Assembly: GCA_017456685.1 (NCBI GenBank)
Contig: JAFTIV010000127.1
Span: 1-5,462 of the forward strand
Origin: Clostridia bacterium
Lineage (GTDB): Bacteria > Bacillota > Clostridia > Oscillospirales > CAG-272
Direction: 5' to 3'
Length of the DNA stretch: 5,462 nucleotides
Part shown: positions 1 through 5,462 of the stretch, piece by piece
Layout of the letters: each line of letters starts with the position of its first letter
How positions within the stretch are numbered: position 1 is the first letter of the stretch
The notes under the pieces: model-generated
What the model was told of the DNA's origin: nothing
Databases searched by the model: none
Seen by the model: only the letters and a program-made list of their open reading frames with translations
Translations under genes and position numbers: made by a program

Positions 1-27
1 ACCACTAACTATTTTCGTATATTTCAC
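1..27 (-). CDS. Possible start of a further minus-strand gene, cut by the window edge
   Basis: Downstream of the ATPase stop, an open frame runs off the left edge. Read from the GTG at 25-27 it gives MKYTKIVSG; an in-frame TTG at 37-39 would add four residues. There is an AAAGG just before the GTG, but it overlaps the start rather than sitting 6-8 nt upstream, so the start is not well supported. The nine residues vaguely recall the beginning of clostridial SfsA proteins, which is far too little to name the gene. It could equally be non-coding DNA that happens to be open. If real, it would follow the ABC operon at short distance and might be co-transcribed with it. Confidence 0.2.
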
Positions 28-44
28 CTTTATTTTCAAGTGCT

Positions 45-806
45 TTAGATAATTTCGTTTGCTTTATTTAAAAATGCTACGAGCTTAGGGCTTTGAGGGT
101 TATCAAAGATTTGCTCAGGTGTGCCCATTTCCTCGATTATTCCGTCAGCCATAAAGATTACCTTATCCGAAACATTTTTTGCAAATTCCATCTCGTGGGT
201 TACGATAACCATAGTATGGTCACCCGATTTCAGGCTTTTTATAACCTTTAAAACCTCGCCTGTCAGCTCAGGGTCGAGCGCAGAGGTTGGCTCGTCAAAG
301 CAAAGAATATCGGGATTAAGCATAAGAGCGCGAGCAATTGCAACCCTTTGCTGTTGTCCTCCCGAGATTTCACAGGGGTAGGAATTTGCCTTTTCGCTAA
401 GTCCTACTCTTTCAAGAAGGGCATATGCCTGCTCCTCTATTTGCGCCCTTGGGGTTTGTTTATTTCTAAGTCTTGGGGCAAGAGTCAAATTATCAAGCAC
501 TGTATATTGTGGAAAGAGGTTAAACTGCTGGAAAACGAGTCCAAAGCTAAGCTGAGCTGTTGGAGAAATGAAGTTTTCAAGCTTATTTTGAGAGCTTGCC
601 TTATAAACGAGCTCGTCATTTACATAAATCTCGCCATCGTTTGCCTTTTCGAGGAAGTTGATACAACGAAGAAGCGTTGTTTTTCCACCACCGCTTGAGC
701 CGATGATTGAGAGGACCTCTCCCTTCTCAAGAGAAAAGCTTACTGATTTTAAGACCTCAAGGTTGCCAAAGCTTTTTGAAAGTTTTTTTACTTCTAATGC
801 CTTCAT
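45..806 (-). CDS. Polar amino acid ABC transporter, ATP-binding protein (GlnQ-type)
   Basis: This 253-residue protein is the cytoplasmic ATPase that powers the importer encoded by the two genes before it. All ABC elements are visible in order: Walker [10 protein letters not shown] at 36-44, Q-loop in VFQQFNLFP (92-99), signature [15 protein letters not shown] (147-161), Walker B ILCFDEP (167-173) with catalytic Glu172, D-loop SALD (175-178) and switch His204. VFQQFNLFP and [10 protein letters not shown] are typical of the polar amino acid (GlnQ/HisP/ArtP) group, and the length fits. The stretch between the second strand and the Q-loop (about 66-88) is somewhat longer and less conserved than usual. 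The ATG at 804-806 follows a full AAGGAGG 6 nt upstream. The gene starts 11 nt after the permease stop and is the last clear gene of the operon. The amino acid transported cannot be read from this subunit. Confidence 0.96.
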   Translation of the reverse strand: MKALEVKKLSKSFGNLEVLKSVSFSLEKGEVLSIIGSSGGGKTTLLRCINFLEKANDGEIYVNDELVYKASSQNKLENFISPTAQLSFGLVFQQFNLFPQYTVLDNLTLAPRLRNKQTPRAQIEEQAYALLERVGLSEKANSYPCEISGGQQQRVAIARALMLNPDILCFDEPTSALDPELTGEVLKVIKSLKSGDHTMVIVTHEMEFAKNVSDKVIFMADGIIEEMGTPEQIFDNPQSPKLVAFLNKANEII

Positions 807-812
807 TGCCTG

Positions 813-819
813 CCTCCTT
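813..819 (-). promoter_or_regulatory. Ribosome binding site of the ATPase gene, overlapping the permease stop
   Basis: Read on the minus strand, AAGGAGG lies 6 nt before the ATPase ATG. It shares two bases with the TAA stop codon of the permease (818-820), giving TAAGGAGG. Ribosomes ending the permease would be placed directly on the next start, so translational coupling is likely. The site also fixes the ATPase start. Confidence 0.85.
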
Positions 820-1492
820 ATATCTTATAATACGAGAGCTTTTTCTCGATGAAGTTGAAAAGAATTGTAAGAATACCGACAAAGGCAAGGAAGAATACGC
901 CTATGTAGAAAAGTGGCCAAATTATTCCCTTTACTCCTATTTCGGTTTCATATTTATAGAATATTTCAGCAACCATTATTGTACGAGCAAGCGAGGTATC
1001 CTTTACAAGGGTAATAATCTCGTTTGACATAGGTGCTACTATTCTCTTTATGACCTGCATAAGAATGACCTTAAAGAACGCCTCGCTCTTACTCATTCCA
1101 AGCACCTGACAAGCCTCGTATTGTCCCTTAGGAATGCTTTCTATTCCGCCTCTGTAGATTTCCGAGAAATAGCAAGCATAGTTTATAACGAACGCAACAA
1201 GCGCTGCTACAAATCTACCCGATTCGGGGCTTGGGAAGTTTGCGGTGAAGGGGTTGATGCCCATAAACATACCAGGTACATAAAAAACAAGAAACAGCTG
1301 GAGCATAAGAGGCGTACCTCTTATGATCCAGACAAAGGTTCTTGTAACATATTTCAAGGGCTTGAAGCGACAGGTTGAGCCAAGCATAATTACAAGCCCA
1401 AGTGGGAGCGACATTAGTAGTGTTAGCAAAAACAACAGACAGGTGTCGCCAAAGCCATCTAACAAGATGGTATTGATGTTACTAAATGACAT
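818..1492 (-). CDS. Polar amino acid ABC transporter, permease (HisM/GlnP-type)
   Basis: This 224-residue integral membrane protein forms the channel of the importer, probably as a homodimer since only one permease gene is present. Hydrophobic segments lie at about 14-38, 55-76, 95-113, 155-175 and 190-213, the five-segment layout common in the family. [10 protein letters not shown] (58-67) is a hallmark of amino acid permeases of the His/Glu/Gln/Arg/opine group. The EAA loop that contacts the ATPase is clear around 111-145, with [17 protein letters not shown] followed by LGMSKSEAF. The ATG at 1490-1492 has AGGAA 6 nt upstream (1499-1503), weaker than the sites of its neighbours. It begins 17 nt after the stop of the binding protein gene and ends within the ribosome binding site of the ATPase gene, so the three form one operon. 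Confidence 0.95.
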   Translation of the reverse strand: MSFSNINTILLDGFGDTCLLFLLTLLMSLPLGLVIMLGSTCRFKPLKYVTRTFVWIIRGTPLMLQLFLVFYVPGMFMGINPFTANFPSPESGRFVAALVAFVINYACYFSEIYRGGIESIPKGQYEACQVLGMSKSEAFFKVILMQVIKRIVAPMSNEIITLVKDTSLARTIMVAEIFYKYETEIGVKGIIWPLFYIGVFFLAFVGILTILFNFIEKKLSYYKI

Positions 1493-1509
1493 TTTAAATT
1501 CCTAATCTA

Positions 1510-2328
1510 TTATTTGCCGATATTTGGAATAACTGCGTCCTTAGAAAGACCGTCAGCTGCATACTTTTCAGCGATTTCGTTGAGCTTGCCCTCAGCTGAA
1601 AGCTTTGCGATTGCCTCATTTACCTTAGCGGTAAGGTCACTTCCCTTACGGAAGCCGATTGCATAAACCTCGCCCTCTGGCTCGTATGCGGTGTTGATTT
1701 CGAGGTTTGCGTAGTCCTCCTTACCAACATATGCGTTAGCCATAAGAACATCGATTACTGCGAAATCAGCGGTTCCAGAAAGAACCTCCATAAGTGCATT
1801 TGTTTGTGCTGCAACAGCGGTGTATTGTGTTGAGAGCTCCTTAGCTACTGCCTCACCAGCAGAGCCACCCTCTGCAACGCCTCTCTTGCCTGCGAAGTCA
1901 GCCTGAGTTGAAATTCCGCTATTCTTTGCGGTTACGATGCATTGGCTATTGTTAAGATATGCGTATGAGAAGTCAACATACTCTGTTCTTGATGTTCCAT
2001 CAGCCTCGTTACCATATGTAAAGCCGTTCCAAATTGCGTCGATTGAGCCACTCTCAAGCTCGAGATACTTTGAGCCCCAGTTGATTACCTGGAACTTAAC
2101 CTCAACGCCAAGCTCCTCAGCTACTGCTTGAGCAAATTCGGTATCAAAGCCTACAAGGTTTCCGTCGTCGTCAAAGTAGTTCATTGGCTTATATACGGTA
2201 ATTCCGCATACAAAGTAGCCCTTTTCCTCGACCTTTTCCCAGTCGCTATCCTTCTTACAGGATGTGAATGAAATTGCCATTGATGCAACCATTACGATTG
2301 CGAGTACAAGTGAAAGTATTTTTTTCAT
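1510..2328 (-). CDS. Amino acid ABC transporter substrate-binding lipoprotein
   Basis: This 272-residue protein captures the amino acid outside the cell and delivers it to the permease. The signal peptide (MKKILSLVLA followed by a hydrophobic stretch to about 20) ends in a relaxed lipobox, FTSC, so Cys24 should be lipid-modified and the protein anchored to the outer face of the membrane. The rest matches the SBP_bac_3 fold: YKPMNYFDDDGNLVGFDTEF (46-65) opens lobe one, IWNGFTYG (99-106) precedes Arg114, likely the residue gripping the substrate carboxylate, GKRGVAEGGSAGEA (147-160) forms the second binding loop, and Asp193 probably binds the amino group. The loop between IWNG and Arg114 is longer than the usual ITPER arrangement, so the ligand could differ from glutamine. 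A strong AAAGGAG precedes the ATG. It is the first gene of the operon, under the promoter at 2376-2404. Substrate is unknown. Confidence 0.95.
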   Translation of the reverse strand: MKKILSLVLAIVMVASMAISFTSCKKDSDWEKVEEKGYFVCGITVYKPMNYFDDDGNLVGFDTEFAQAVAEELGVEVKFQVINWGSKYLELESGSIDAIWNGFTYGNEADGTSRTEYVDFSYAYLNNSQCIVTAKNSGISTQADFAGKRGVAEGGSAGEAVAKELSTQYTAVAAQTNALMEVLSGTADFAVIDVLMANAYVGKEDYANLEINTAYEPEGEVYAIGFRKGSDLTAKVNEAIAKLSAEGKLNEIAEKYAADGLSKDAVIPNIGK

Positions 2329-2347
2329 TTTTAATCTCCTTTACTTT

Positions 2348-2371
2348 ATCACTTTAGTTTATTAAAGTGAT
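2348..2371. repeat. Perfect 9-bp inverted repeat at the importer transcription start; probable operator or 5' hairpin
   Basis: The arms ATCACTTTA (2348-2356) and TAAAGTGAT (2363-2371) are exact reverse complements separated by six bases. The repeat begins right beside the -10 region and spans the predicted +1 and about the first 20 transcribed bases. Seven bases of the same half-site (ATCACTT, minus strand) occur again at 2403-2409, overlapping the -35 hexamer. This arrangement suits a dimeric repressor. Alternatively, the transcript would begin with a nine-pair stem-loop that could stabilise the mRNA. It is not followed by a T run, so it is not a terminator. I do not recognise the motif as the site of a known regulator. 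Confidence 0.7.
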
Positions 2372-2375
2372 TATA

Positions 2376-2404
2376 ATTATAGCATATAAAAGAGATATTG
2401 TCAA
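2376..2404 (-). promoter_or_regulatory. Consensus sigma-A promoter of the amino acid importer operon
   Basis: On the minus strand, TTGACA (2399-2404) and TATAAT (2376-2381) are both perfect and are exactly 17 bp apart. The three bases before the -10 are TGC, giving an extended -10 as well. A second TATAAT follows immediately (2370-2375). Transcription should start at about 2368-2371, leaving a leader of roughly 40 nt before the ATG of the binding protein gene. Such a perfect promoter implies high intrinsic strength, which fits the nearby inverted repeat acting as a brake. Confidence 0.88.
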
Positions 2405-2442
2405 GTGATTTAGAATAATTAAATATTATATTTTAAATAATT
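2405..2442. other. AT-rich gap after the M14 peptidase gene, no clear terminator
   Basis: This stretch between the peptidase stop and the importer -35 is almost entirely A and T. It contains a short AT-only palindrome (AAATAT/ATATTT) but no GC-bearing stem followed by a T run. Transcription from the peptidase gene may therefore run into the importer operon unless a factor-dependent or distant terminator is used. Confidence 0.4.
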
Positions 2443-3342
2443 TTAAAAAAGCACGGGAAAGGTAAATAAAAGCTCGCGAAGGGATAGATAAATTTTGCCT
2501 ATCTCGCTAAGCGGTAGTGGATTTTCGCCCCTTCCACACTCTATTGTGAAGCTCGGCTTATCGAGCTCACAAATAAGCCAATCTGTAAGCCCTCCGTACG
2601 AGGCTGTGCCCTCTGTATCAGCCAAGGAATAGCCCGTCATTTTTGATATGATTTTGGAGAGAAATTCGCTCTTTTTTGGACACAGACCTTGAGATTTATA
2701 GTAAATCTCCTCACCCTGTGAGTGAAGGGTCAGCACCCCATCAAGCTCGTTTGAATTATATCTTATAAACGAGCACAGAGCGCTAACCTCAGGCTCGCTC
2801 TCCGGGCTTTCTCCGCTATATTTTGTTGCCCCCTCTGTTATTCCAAGCTCACCCTCAAGCTTTTTATATTCGTAAAAGCGCGCGTCGTAGTTGTGATTTA
2901 GGTCAACGCCCCTTGCGTTTGCGCTCCATTTAGAAAAATCTCCACCCGAGCACTTTAGAATTCTATCTTTTAGAGGATTATTCTCGTCTATGCCGTTCAA
3001 GCGATACTCTACACCATCGGGATTGAGCATTGGGATTATGTAAATTTTACGCATTTTATAGAGCGCTTGCATATTGATTTCGCACACTCTGTCGCGTTTT
3101 TTATATGACGAGGCATATTCTCTTACAAATTTCATAAGCACCGAGGTGCATATATTTTCAAGTGCGTGATGAGTTGCGACATATAAAACACCCTTCTTAG
3201 CGCTTTTATCTCCTATTGTAATTAACGGAATAGGTCTTGACATTATTGAATTGCCTATATATGACAATCTTACGACCTCGTTTTCTCGGCTGAGCGTTAA
3301 TAGCTCGCTCATTAATGATGCATAATCATATTCTTTTTCCAT
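2443..3342 (-). CDS. M14 family zinc carboxypeptidase, gamma-D-glutamyl-meso-diaminopimelate peptidase-like
   Basis: This 299-residue enzyme is a zinc metallopeptidase that probably cuts the gamma-D-glutamyl to diaminopimelate bond in cell-wall peptides. The M14 motifs are all present: zinc ligands His59 and Glu62 in HALE, the third ligand His207 in LTLHSQGEEIYY (204-215), and the catalytic Glu268 in PSFTIECGRGENPLP (263-277). MLNPDGVEY (105-113) and NARGVDLNHNYDARF (142-156) are further landmarks. HSQGEEIY and IECGRGENPLP are characteristic of the bacterial DL-endopeptidase group rather than of digestive carboxypeptidases. In GVDLNHNYD, His150 stands where carboxypeptidase A has its substrate-carboxylate Arg145. 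There is no signal peptide, LysM or other wall-binding domain, so it should act in the cytoplasm on imported muropeptides. The ATG has AAAGGAG at 3349-3355. It is transcribed alone or with the importer downstream. Confidence 0.88.
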   Translation of the reverse strand: MEKEYDYASLMSELLTLSRENEVVRLSYIGNSIMSRPIPLITIGDKSAKKGVLYVATHHALENICTSVLMKFVREYASSYKKRDRVCEINMQALYKMRKIYIIPMLNPDGVEYRLNGIDENNPLKDRILKCSGGDFSKWSANARGVDLNHNYDARFYEYKKLEGELGITEGATKYSGESPESEPEVSALCSFIRYNSNELDGVLTLHSQGEEIYYKSQGLCPKKSEFLSKIISKMTGYSLADTEGTASYGGLTDWLICELDKPSFTIECGRGENPLPLSEIGKIYLSLRELLFTFPVLF

Positions 3343-3392
3343 AAATTTCTCCTTTAATATCTGCTTTTTGACTATTCTATGTGATGATTTGA

Positions 3393-3482
3393 TGAATTTT
3401 GCGTGAATTTAAAAACTTTTTTAATTTTAGTCTTTATTTTTTTATAATTATATGGTAGAATATAAAAGTAATTTTAAATTCA
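3393..3482. repeat. Three AAATTCA elements around the divergent promoters, including an 11-bp inverted repeat
   Basis: TGAATTT occurs at 3393-3399 and again at 3404-3410, an exact 7-bp direct repeat with an 11-bp period, about one helical turn. A third copy, inverted, lies at 3476-3482. The second and third copies extend to a perfect 11-bp inverted repeat, TGAATTTAAAA (3404-3414) against TTTTAAATTCA (3472-3482), with 57 bp between that hold the plus-strand promoter. The direct pair straddles the position of a -35 for the peptidase gene. These could be binding sites for a shared regulator; low sequence complexity makes chance a real alternative. Confidence 0.4.
3433..3461 (+). promoter_or_regulatory. 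Probable promoter of the membrane protein-isomerase operon
   Basis: TAGAAT at 3456-3461 is preceded by TGG, forming an extended -10, with a weak -35 (TTTATT, 3433-3438) 17 bp upstream. An alternative perfect -10, TATAAT at 3443-3448, has only TTTAAT as its -35. Either would give a short leader of some 30-45 nt before the ATG at 3501. Confidence 0.5.
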
Positions 3483-3500
3483 TTTGACGCAGGTGATTTT

Positions 3501-4295
3501 ATGAATATCAAAAAACGATTTTACATTTCATCGTCAATTGCCGTAATCGGTTCATCGCTTATCGCGGTTATATTTTCAACCATTTTGTTTGCGGTTGACC
3601 TAAAATATGGTGTGAGCAATGCGCCAACGCTTATCGCATTTCTCGGCTATTTAACGGATTTATTTAATGCTCTTGCGGTATTTATAGGCTTTGGAACTAT
3701 AATTTATGCCTTTTTTAAATTTGATTTTTACGAGGGTGTTATGTCGTGTCTTATCTTTGCGGCATCATTCATTCCATATTTTCTATACAACGCAATTGCA
3801 AGATATATCTACACCAAGGCTGGAATAATCGAGCTTGGTGCGGCTGACGGCTTCGACCCCTTCGAGGCTATTATGATGGCTGTCAACTATGCAATGGGTA
3901 GTGGTGTTATCAATCAAATTCTCCCTGCCATTTTAGTTGCATTTATTGCGTGCAAGGTAATTAAGCAAAGAAAGAGTGAGCCTTTGAAATTTATCTCCTA
4001 TGAAAACAGACTTCAAAGGGCTATGATTATAACCTGCTTAGCGCTATTTGGTGTTAACCTACTTATGCTCATTCTTACAGGAATTTTGCCAACAATCCTT
4101 GGCGATGCTACTCTATTCATTCAGCCAAGCAAGGCAAGCGAGTTTACAAAGGCGATTATTATTGACCTTGTTAAGCTTGTTGCTCTATATTTAATTTTTG
4201 GTTATATTATGTTTATGCTCATTTATAAATTCTATAATGCTATTCTTGCAAAGGCTTCAAGTCCTAAGGACACTGAGTGCAAGGAAGCCGTTTAA
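3501..4295 (+). CDS. Uncharacterised polytopic membrane protein
   Basis: I do not recognise this 264-residue protein. It is strongly hydrophobic, with likely membrane segments at about 9-32, 50-74, 78-99, 128-152, 172-200 and 217-245, so six in all. The N-terminus (MNIKKRF) and the charged tail from about 251 (KASSPKDTECKEAV) both look cytoplasmic, which agrees with an even number of segments. The longest outside loop, about 100-127, is moderately acidic (ELGAADGFDPFE); a basic inside loop sits at 152-173 (KVIKQRKSE to ENRLQR). No catalytic or transport motif is visible. The ATG follows AGGTGA at 3491-3496 by 4 nt. It ends 17 nt before the lipoprotein isomerase gene, so the two are very probably co-transcribed and may work together at the membrane. 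Coding is supported by the long open frame, the ribosome binding site and a codon style matching its neighbours. Confidence 0.9.
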   Translation: MNIKKRFYISSSIAVIGSSLIAVIFSTILFAVDLKYGVSNAPTLIAFLGYLTDLFNALAVFIGFGTIIYAFFKFDFYEGVMSCLIFAASFIPYFLYNAIARYIYTKAGIIELGAADGFDPFEAIMMAVNYAMGSGVINQILPAILVAFIACKVIKQRKSEPLKFISYENRLQRAMIITCLALFGVNLLMLILTGILPTILGDATLFIQPSKASEFTKAIIIDLVKLVALYLIFGYIMFMLIYKFYNAILAKASSPKDTECKEAV

Positions 4296-4312
4296 TCGAA
4301 AGGAAACACACA

Positions 4313-5462
4313 ATGAAAAAAAGAATTTTATGCTTAGTGCTTATGCTTGCGCTTCTCTTTTCTCTCACAGCGTGCGTTACAAAGCAAAAGTACGACTACA
4401 AGGACCTTAGCAAGTATATAACTATTCCTTCAATCGCAGGTCACGAGGTTAAGGTTGAGCTCGATATGGTTCAAATGACAATCGACCAGGACATTGCTTC
4501 TCTTGCTACTAACAAGATTACCGCTATTGCTGGTGAGACTGTTGAGGTTGTAATCACAATTAACAAATATGATGTTCTTGGCAAGGACGAGGCAGGAAAT
4601 GATATTGATAAAAAGGGTGATATCATTTATTCAACTGACGATGCTACAACAACTGACAAAAAGGAAGCCATCACAATTGTAAATCTTACCGGTGGAAGCT
4701 TTTTGAAGGCTATTGAGGACAGAATTTTAAAGTGTAAGCTTGGCGAAAGCACAACCGAGAATGATTTTATCATTCCTTCGCTTGAGGAGCTTGCTTCTCT
4801 TCAAGATAAATACCCTGAGGTTTACGAAAAGCTCGCACCTTATACAGGTCAAAGAACATTTATAACCTATTCCTTTGTTTCCAGAGCTGTAAGAGAGGGT
4901 GATGTTGTAAGCGTTACCTACACAGGCTACAAGACTGACGACAATGGAAATATTCTTATCGACTCCACAGGTAAGCAGGTTACCTTTGATGGCGGAAGCG
5001 GTACAAGCAAGGTTTATATCGGTTCAAGAACCTTTATTGTTGATTTCGAAAAGGGTCTTGTAGGTCTTAGCGTTGGCAAGGAAGGTCAATTCAAGGCTAC
5101 ATTCCCCAGCGATTATGGTGTTGAGGAGCTCAATGGAAAGACAGTTATCTTCAAGGCTACTGTAAGCGCTATTTACGATGCTCCAGAGTACAATCTTGAA
5201 TATATTAAGACAAACTATGGTGACAAGTATGCAAGCATTGAGGAATTTGAGAATGCTCTTATTGATTCATATGCTGCACAGCAAATTGTTGAGTATCTCG
5301 TTTCTAACTCCACTATTCACAAGTATCCTAAGAAGGAATACAAGATTATAAAGCAACAGCTTCAGGAGTCTGCTACAAGCATTCAAGCACAGTACAAAAT
5401 GACACTTGAGCAATATGTTCAAGCAAACGGCTTTGCAACTATTGATGATTATATTTATCAAG
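4313..5462 (+). CDS. Lipoprotein with tandem FKBP-like domains and trigger-factor-type C-terminus (partial, 3' end missing)
   Basis: The frame stays open from the ATG to the window end, giving at least 383 residues. Residues 1-20 are a signal peptide ending in the lipobox LTAC, so Cys21 should be lipidated and the protein held outside the membrane. Residues 193-287 are a good FKBP-type prolyl isomerase domain: VREGDVVSVTYTGY, VTFDGGSG, VYIGSRTFIVDFEKGLVGLSVGKEG, FPSDYG, ELNGKTVIFKATVSAI. Residues 73-193 look like a diverged copy of the same fold (AGETVEVVITIN, TIVNLTGGSFLKAIEDRILKCKLGES, TGQRTFITYSFVSRAV). From 290 onward the sequence resembles the trigger factor C-terminal chaperone region (YIKTNYGDKYASIEEFENAL, then SLEQY-like MTLEQYVQANG). 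The trigger factor ribosome-binding domain is absent, as expected for an exported protein. Likely role: folding of secreted proteins at the cell surface, comparable to PrsA. A GAAAGGA site lies about 8 nt before the start; the gene follows the membrane protein by 17 nt. Confidence 0.9.
   Translation, partial: MKKRILCLVLMLALLFSLTACVTKQKYDYKDLSKYITIPSIAGHEVKVELDMVQMTIDQDIASLATNKITAIAGETVEVVITINKYDVLGKDEAGNDIDKKGDIIYSTDDATTTDKKEAITIVNLTGGSFLKAIEDRILKCKLGESTTENDFIIPSLEELASLQDKYPEVYEKLAPYTGQRTFITYSFVSRAVREGDVVSVTYTGYKTDDNGNILIDSTGKQVTFDGGSGTSKVYIGSRTFIVDFEKGLVGLSVGKEGQFKATFPSDYGVEELNGKTVIFKATVSAIYDAPEYNLEYIKTNYGDKYASIEEFENALIDSYAAQQIVEYLVSNSTIHKYPKKEYKIIKQQLQESATSIQAQYKMTLEQYVQANGFATIDDYIYQ

Larger units (their letters stand above)
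3343..3500. other. Divergent promoter region between the peptidase and membrane protein genes
   Basis: This AT-rich gap separates two head-to-head genes and contains no open frame worth calling. Towards the peptidase it carries the AAAGGAG at 3349-3355 and a possible -10, TAGAAT on the minus strand (3374-3379), without a convincing -35. Towards the membrane protein it carries the promoter at 3433-3461 and an AGGTGA ribosome binding site at 3491-3496. Repeated AAATTCA elements lie between and around these signals. Confidence 0.7.

Noticed and set aside
674..701. Walker A of the ATPase, GSSGGGKTT, as a degenerate site
   Set aside because: It still fits GxxGxGK[ST] with Lys42 and Thr43 in place, and all other catalytic motifs are intact, so the ATPase should be active.
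121..1505. Several plus-strand frames of 60-116 residues opposite the ATPase and permease genes
   Set aside because: They are mirror frames of highly conserved ABC transporter genes and show no motifs or ribosome binding sites.
1937..2131. Plus-strand 64-residue frame opposite the binding protein gene
   Set aside because: It is a shadow of the binding protein coding sequence with no independent support.
2329..2371. Riboswitch or T-box in the importer leader
   Set aside because: The leader is only about 40 nt and holds a single short stem-loop, too little for any known amino-acid-sensing RNA.
2414..2442. AT-only palindrome as a terminator of the peptidase gene
   Set aside because: The stem has no G or C pairs and no clear T run follows on the minus strand, so it would be too weak for intrinsic termination.
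4198..4410. Plus-strand 70-residue frame across the junction of the membrane protein and isomerase genes
   Set aside because: It overlaps two well-supported genes in another frame and has no start signal of its own.
5267..5461. Minus-strand 64-residue open frame at the right end
   Set aside because: It lies wholly opposite the isomerase gene, lacks a ribosome binding site, and its cysteine- and leucine-rich product is typical of antisense translation.

Overview
The window looks like chromosomal DNA from a low-GC, Gram-positive Bacillota, most likely an uncultured gut-type member of the Clostridia. This rests on AT-rich intergenic DNA, strong AAAGGAG-type ribosome binding sites, two lipoproteins with short Lys-Lys signal peptides, a peptidase of the type that cuts meso-diaminopimelate peptides, and a trigger-factor-like extracytoplasmic isomerase. 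The placement is inferred from style; there is no marker gene for a genus call.

Left half (about 45-2328, minus strand): a complete polar amino acid ABC importer in the order binding lipoprotein, permease, ATPase. Spacing is 17 and 11 nt, with each gene's ribosome binding site in or next to the stop region of the gene before it. The operon has its own promoter (2376-2404) with perfect -35 and -10 hexamers, a 17-bp spacer and an extended -10. A perfect 9-bp inverted repeat sits right at the expected transcription start and looks like an operator or a 5' hairpin. The first 27-39 bases may hold the beginning of a further minus-strand gene.

Middle (2443-3342, minus strand): a cytoplasmic M14 metallopeptidase resembling gamma-D-glutamyl-meso-diaminopimelate peptidases, probably involved in muropeptide turnover. 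It lies upstream of the importer on the same strand, but the importer's own promoter falls in the gap, so the two need not be co-regulated.

Divergent gap (3343-3500): carries start signals for both directions, a usable plus-strand promoter, and three copies of AAATTCA arranged as a direct pair plus one inverted copy.

Right half (3501-5462, plus strand): a two-gene operon of an unrecognised six-segment membrane protein followed, after 17 nt, by a lipoprotein with two FKBP-like domains and a trigger-factor-type C-terminal region; the latter runs off the window. It is probably a cell-surface protein-folding factor.

I see no mobile element, CRISPR array, tRNA, rRNA or riboswitch. Most of the window is ordinary; the most distinctive items are the tandem-FKBP lipoprotein and the promoter/operator of the importer operon.
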